From Desulfobacteraceae bacterium (GTDB lineage Bacteria > Desulfobacterota > Desulfobacteria > Desulfobacterales > Desulfobacteraceae), in contig JAAEMK010000108.1 of the NCBI GenBank assembly GCA_024225635.1, forward strand, positions 36,451 to 100,450: a stretch of DNA of 64,000 nucleotides, given 5' to 3'. A program made the translations under genes and the position numbers. Below the pieces are notes generated by a model. The model searched no databases. It was not told the origin of the DNA and worked only from the letters and a program-made list of their open reading frames with translations. The first letter of the stretch is position 1, and the number at the start of each line of letters is the position of its first letter. Of the stretch, positions 61,378 through 64,000 are shown one piece after another.

Positions 61378-62244
61378 TCATGCCAGTTGTTTCAGCACTC
61401 TCTTTGCTCTTCCTTTTATAGCAGAGATGATGTCCCGGACAAGCTCAAAGCACTCTTTGAGCCCGGGACCGCCATCCGCCTGATACTTCAATTCATGGGA
61501 AATTCCCATGGCCTGGCAAAAGTCTTCCTGGTGCAGTCGAATAACAGCCTCACCATCGGAAATTCGGTCATACCTTTCAATCAGCAGCGCTTTCCGGTTC
61601 TCTTTCTTGATGATTTTAACCGCTGGAACACTGAGATTCAAAAAACCGGCAAGCATCATGCAAAAACACTCATTTTCAATGGAGGAGCGGAAATGAGCCA
61701 TTGCGGGTTTCAAGATACAATTACTTGGAGCGCCATTTAACGGGATGGAAAAATTTGATTTTTTATGAAAAAGAGCCAGTTTTTCCTGGGCCCCTGCAAG
61801 GGATATGCGAATTCCGTCTTCACCGGCAAGCAAAGGCCGCCTGGGGATATTTTTTATAAGCTCGGCCAATTGTTCTTCCGTAAGAGGACGATAGCTATAT
61901 TGATCGCTGGATTCCGGCGATATGGAGCCGGGAAGAATCGTTATTGCTCCGGCACATTCTCCCCCAAGAAGCTTGAGGAGCATAAAATCATTTTTTTCTG
62001 ACACTCCAAGCCGCCTGGCCACTAAATCCCTGACAGCAGATTCCGGCAAAAGATTAGCAAAAAACGATTTCACCTTATGATCAGGGAAGGCGGTATGCTG
62101 CAAAGGCAGGGAAATGGATAAGGGGAAAGCGTCGGGGCACTCAAGCCAGCTCCCTGAGTAGGAAAATGAAAACCGTCTCTTGTCGTCCAGACATAAACGT
62201 CCCACCAGGTCTTCACTAAAAAAAACATTCAGTTTTTCAACCAT
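61378..62244 (-). pseudogene. hipA: Truncated HipA-type Ser/Thr kinase toxin
   Basis: A 288-aa HipA lacking its C-terminal third (E. coli HipA is 440 aa). The N-subdomain (FSYSGSWLECPDAFPLSISL), the Ser of ISLAGAQEKLALF that is autophosphorylated in HipA, and LLIERYDRISDGEAVIRLHQ are intact. The frame ends after KYQADGGPGLKECFELVRDI with an unrelated basic tail, before the catalytic Asp (GATDGHAKN in E. coli) and the Mg-binding Asp. It should be kinase-dead. It starts in a TGATG overlap with hipB. The break lies 5 bp from the convergent elaA stop. Confidence 0.8.
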
Positions 62245-62486
62245 CAGCTCTCTCCACGTTTAATCAGGTGGAGTTCAAGCCCCAGTCCGTTCAACACTTC
62301 AAATATCTTACCGATTTGAGCGGTTGGTTTACCCTTTTCAAGCTCTATAACAAACTTTCTGCCGACATCTGTGAATTCTGATATCTCTTTTTGAGTCAGT
62401 TTTAATCGTTTGCGTTCTTTAAGAAGATATTGACCGAGTTCTTCAGAATTATTGATTTTTGTCAAAGGTTTCACGCAAGCCCCCAT
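62244..62486 (-). CDS. hipB: HipB-like XRE antitoxin/regulator
   Basis: An ~80-aa helix-turn-helix protein (GQYLLKERKRLKLTQKEISE; VGRKFVIELEKGKPTAQIGK). It is the cognate antitoxin and autorepressor of HipA-type toxins. The frame opens further upstream to 62540, but the operator at 62491-62512 would then lie inside the gene, so ATG 62486 or GTG 62474 (with GGGGG nearby) is more likely. The C-terminus ends LNGLGLELHLIKRGES. Confidence 0.85.
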   Translation of the reverse strand: MGACVKPLTKINNSEELGQYLLKERKRLKLTQKEISEFTDVGRKFVIELEKGKPTAQIGKIFEVLNGLGLELHLIKRGES

Positions 62487-62490
62487 ATAA

Positions 62491-62612
62491 AAAGTAACCG
62501 ATAAGGGACTTTTATCATTTTCCGAATACCATTTCAACAAAAAGTAACCGATCGAGGACTTTTAGGCTTCTTCAGCCGCCTGCACAACAAAAAGTCCCCG
62601 TTCGGACACTTT
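62491..62612. promoter_or_regulatory. Three operator palindromes spaced exactly 50 bp
   Basis: Three 22-bp near-palindromes begin at 62491, 62541 and 62591. Each has the form AAAGT-2-CC-4-GG-2-ACTTT or a close variant: cores AACCGATAAGGG, AACCGATCGAGG and CCCCGTTCGGAC. They lie just upstream of hipB and downstream of the unknown gene at 62642. The exact 50-bp step indicates bound regulators on nearly the same face of the helix (about five turns). They are probably HipB sites. Confidence 0.8.
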
Positions 62613-62641
62613 ACCTCCCTGAAGAACCATGTGCAACAAAC

Positions 62642-63493
62642 TCAATCCACATTTTGAAAAACAGGTAAAAACCCCGGATGAATTGAAAGATAGAACTCCT
62701 TAACCAAAAGATATTTGGCCTTTATATTTGGATATTGAGCAATCAGGTTCTCCATTTTCCCAGGATAAACAAAGATGTTTTCCGCATACACATTGAAATC
62801 ATTCTCCAGGCTGGATTGAGAGTACCTGGACAAAAACCCCTCCCGGTATCCCCTCGCTTCTCCAGCGCCATCGCGATCATGTTTTATTGCATTCAAACGC
62901 TCAGCGGTTGTTTTTTTGTATTGAAAATCCGCCGGATTGGATTCAGACCATTTCCGGTAGTCAAAAGGAAATTGACTCATCAAAAGAGAACTCATCTCAT
63001 GATGAAAAAGTTCCCTTAAATACATGTCCGTAAACCCCATACGGCGGCCTTTGCTGGTTAAGTACAGGGTTTTCGCCAGACTGGTGCCGCCATACTCCAC
63101 TTCATAAAATTCAAGCGCCTCACACAATGCAATACCATTTATATTCTCGGAAATGACAGAAGCGGGGTATCTGGCTAAAAGCCCCGGCAACAGCCGAACA
63201 AACCGACAAAGCTCAAAATCTGAAATCTGCGTGGCTTTACCGTTAAAAGGCGGCTTATTCCAGGGAGGAAGAACAAAATTATTGTTGACATGGTAGTTGA
63301 TTTTTATGTCATAGCTATTTTCGATTTCTTTAATTTCATCTTTAAAATTCGTAGTATAATAGAACAAACAATCTTTTAAGCTGGCGGGATTAAAGGAACT
63401 CGATTGGTGTTTGCAAAAAAGCACCAAACCCAGAATCAAAAAAATTCCGGCAATTGAATAATTCAATAGCTTTTTTAAATGCCTATTTATCAT
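62642..63493 (-). CDS. Putative membrane-anchored zinc-metallopeptidase-like protein
   Basis: A 283-aa protein with an N-terminal anchor (about 10-27, IAGIFLILGLVLFC; possible lipobox). A segment YLRELFHHEMSSLLMSQF resembles the zinc helix of gluzincins such as putative zinc-binding metallopeptidases, but the second His of HExxH is replaced (HEMSS). A downstream FNVYAENIFVYPG may supply the third, acidic ligand. Because the motif is atypical, activity is doubtful. AT content is higher than in the rest of the window. Confidence 0.55.
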   Translation of the reverse strand: MINRHLKKLLNYSIAGIFLILGLVLFCKHQSSSFNPASLKDCLFYYTTNFKDEIKEIENSYDIKINYHVNNNFVLPPWNKPPFNGKATQISDFELCRFVRLLPGLLARYPASVISENINGIALCEALEFYEVEYGGTSLAKTLYLTSKGRRMGFTDMYLRELFHHEMSSLLMSQFPFDYRKWSESNPADFQYKKTTAERLNAIKHDRDGAGEARGYREGFLSRYSQSSLENDFNVYAENIFVYPGKMENLIAQYPNIKAKYLLVKEFYLSIHPGFLPVFQNVD

Positions 63494-63635
63494 TATCGTT
63501 CCACATCTTGAACCGGCAAAGGAATGTTACCGTTCCCCGGATGGAACCGTCACGGGCACCACCCCCGGAACAGACTTAAATCGGTTTACTCCAAGGACAA
63601 ATATTCCTGCGGCGGCGGCAAAGCAGGGTGCGTCA

Positions 63636-63827
63636 TCAGCGGTACCAACGCCGAAAGTAAGTACATCTTCCGCAAGGGTCGTTAATTACCGTTTTTGTGA
63701 CCATGGAAACCATTGGCTTATTGTTATGCTCAAAAATCTTAGGCCATTTTGTAGAATCTCCCAAAAATTTCCCGGCAATGCTCCACAGACTGTCACCTCG
63801 CTTAACTGTATATTTTTGTCCTAACAT
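63636..63827 (-). pseudogene. LysM-domain protein, probably broken by a frameshift
   Basis: A 63-codon frame with a good LysM start (YTVKRGDSLWSIAGKFLGDS). After VINDP it runs into unrelated CGRCTYFRRWYR and stops. A different frame from about 63660 continues as TLAEDVLTFGVGTADD and ends at 63528, which could be the displaced remainder. LysM normally ends with a PxxIxxGQxLxIP motif, which is missing. Confidence 0.6.
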
Positions 63828-64000
63828 AACGAATACATACCTCCATATCTTTTATGTAAATAGTGTCTGACCGAAAAGTCATTATTTTGGGGGCGTCACC
63901 CTCCAAAAAAATCATTATTCATCGTTCCAAAGTTTTTTTTGATGTGTAGAAATTGTTTTTTACTGATCTTTGACATTTTGTCCTAATTTCGAGCATGACT

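Noticed and set aside
63828-64000. Insertion-sequence end near the right edge
   Set aside because: Short direct repeats (TCATTATT) and a weak hairpin are visible, but no transposase or terminal inverted repeat can be shown within the window.

Overview
The window looks like chromosomal DNA of a strictly anaerobic, Gram-negative Desulfobacterota bacterium, most likely a sulfate reducer of the Desulfobacteraceae type. I infer this from a ferredoxin-linked 2-oxoacid oxidoreductase operon, a HemA / CcsA / precorrin-2 dehydrogenase operon, a PilMNOPQ cluster, several sigma-54 elements, and two families of palindromic intergenic repeats of a kind I associate with such genomes. The genus cannot be fixed from sequence alone. 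There are no rRNA genes, tRNA genes or CRISPR arrays that I can see. Most of the window is dense, GC-rich core genome. The last 2.6 kb (about 61400-64000) is AT-richer and holds decayed accessory genes.

Layout. 1-4498 (minus): type IV pilus assembly operon pilMNOPQ, with pilQ running off the left edge. 4749-7533 (plus): sensor kinase and sigma-54 response regulator. 7983-12359 (minus): ferrous iron operon with a Fur-FeoA-FeoA fusion, FeoB, an SH3 protein and a TPR protein. 12447-14431: tRNA dihydrouridine synthase and an amidohydrolase. 14546-20411 (plus): siroheme/cytochrome/heme genes, a DksA-type zinc-finger protein, a PHP-RNase III fusion and a radical SAM protein. 20647-23046 (minus): PBP1A. 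23319-27767 (plus): hisI, hisG, an aminotransferase, engB, era and an HNH nuclease. 27834-30036 (minus): a repeat-containing protein and threonine dehydrogenase. 30266-33265 (plus): ilvE, an XRE-cupin regulator and an acyl-CoA dehydrogenase. 33405-38818 (minus): an ACT-domain protein, a VOR-type oxidoreductase operon with its own ferredoxin and P-loop ATPase, a SUI1/YciH factor and an M55 peptidase. 38986-41454 (plus): an acyltransferase fused to a GpsA-like domain. 41608-43344 (minus): a macro-domain protein and a sodium-pump decarboxylase beta subunit.

The most distinctive block is 43491-50250 (plus). A promoter and a GEMM-I type cyclic dinucleotide riboswitch precede six genes for envelope proteins: a COG3014-like lipoprotein, a YcfL-like lipoprotein, an LpoB-like lipoprotein, an exported protein with two GYF_2 domains, a FlgT/CsgG-like protein and a small unknown protein. 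I read this as a cyclic-dinucleotide-controlled outer-membrane or cell-wall assembly system and consider it the best candidate for an undescribed system here.

50380-61373 holds an iron alcohol dehydrogenase with a divergent AraC regulator, an ammonium transporter fused to a chemoreceptor-type signalling domain behind a strong sigma-54 promoter, an AEC permease, a methyltransferase, a LysR regulator, a two-component pair whose kinase has lost its phospho-acceptor region, a membrane ferredoxin and an ElaA acetyltransferase. 61378-63827 holds a truncated hipA with hipB and three evenly spaced operator palindromes, a metallopeptidase-like protein and a LysM fragment.

Recurring themes are unusual domain fusions (Fur-FeoA-FeoA, PHP-RNase III, acyltransferase-GpsA, Amt-chemoreceptor) and 55-nt palindromes whose arms change together.
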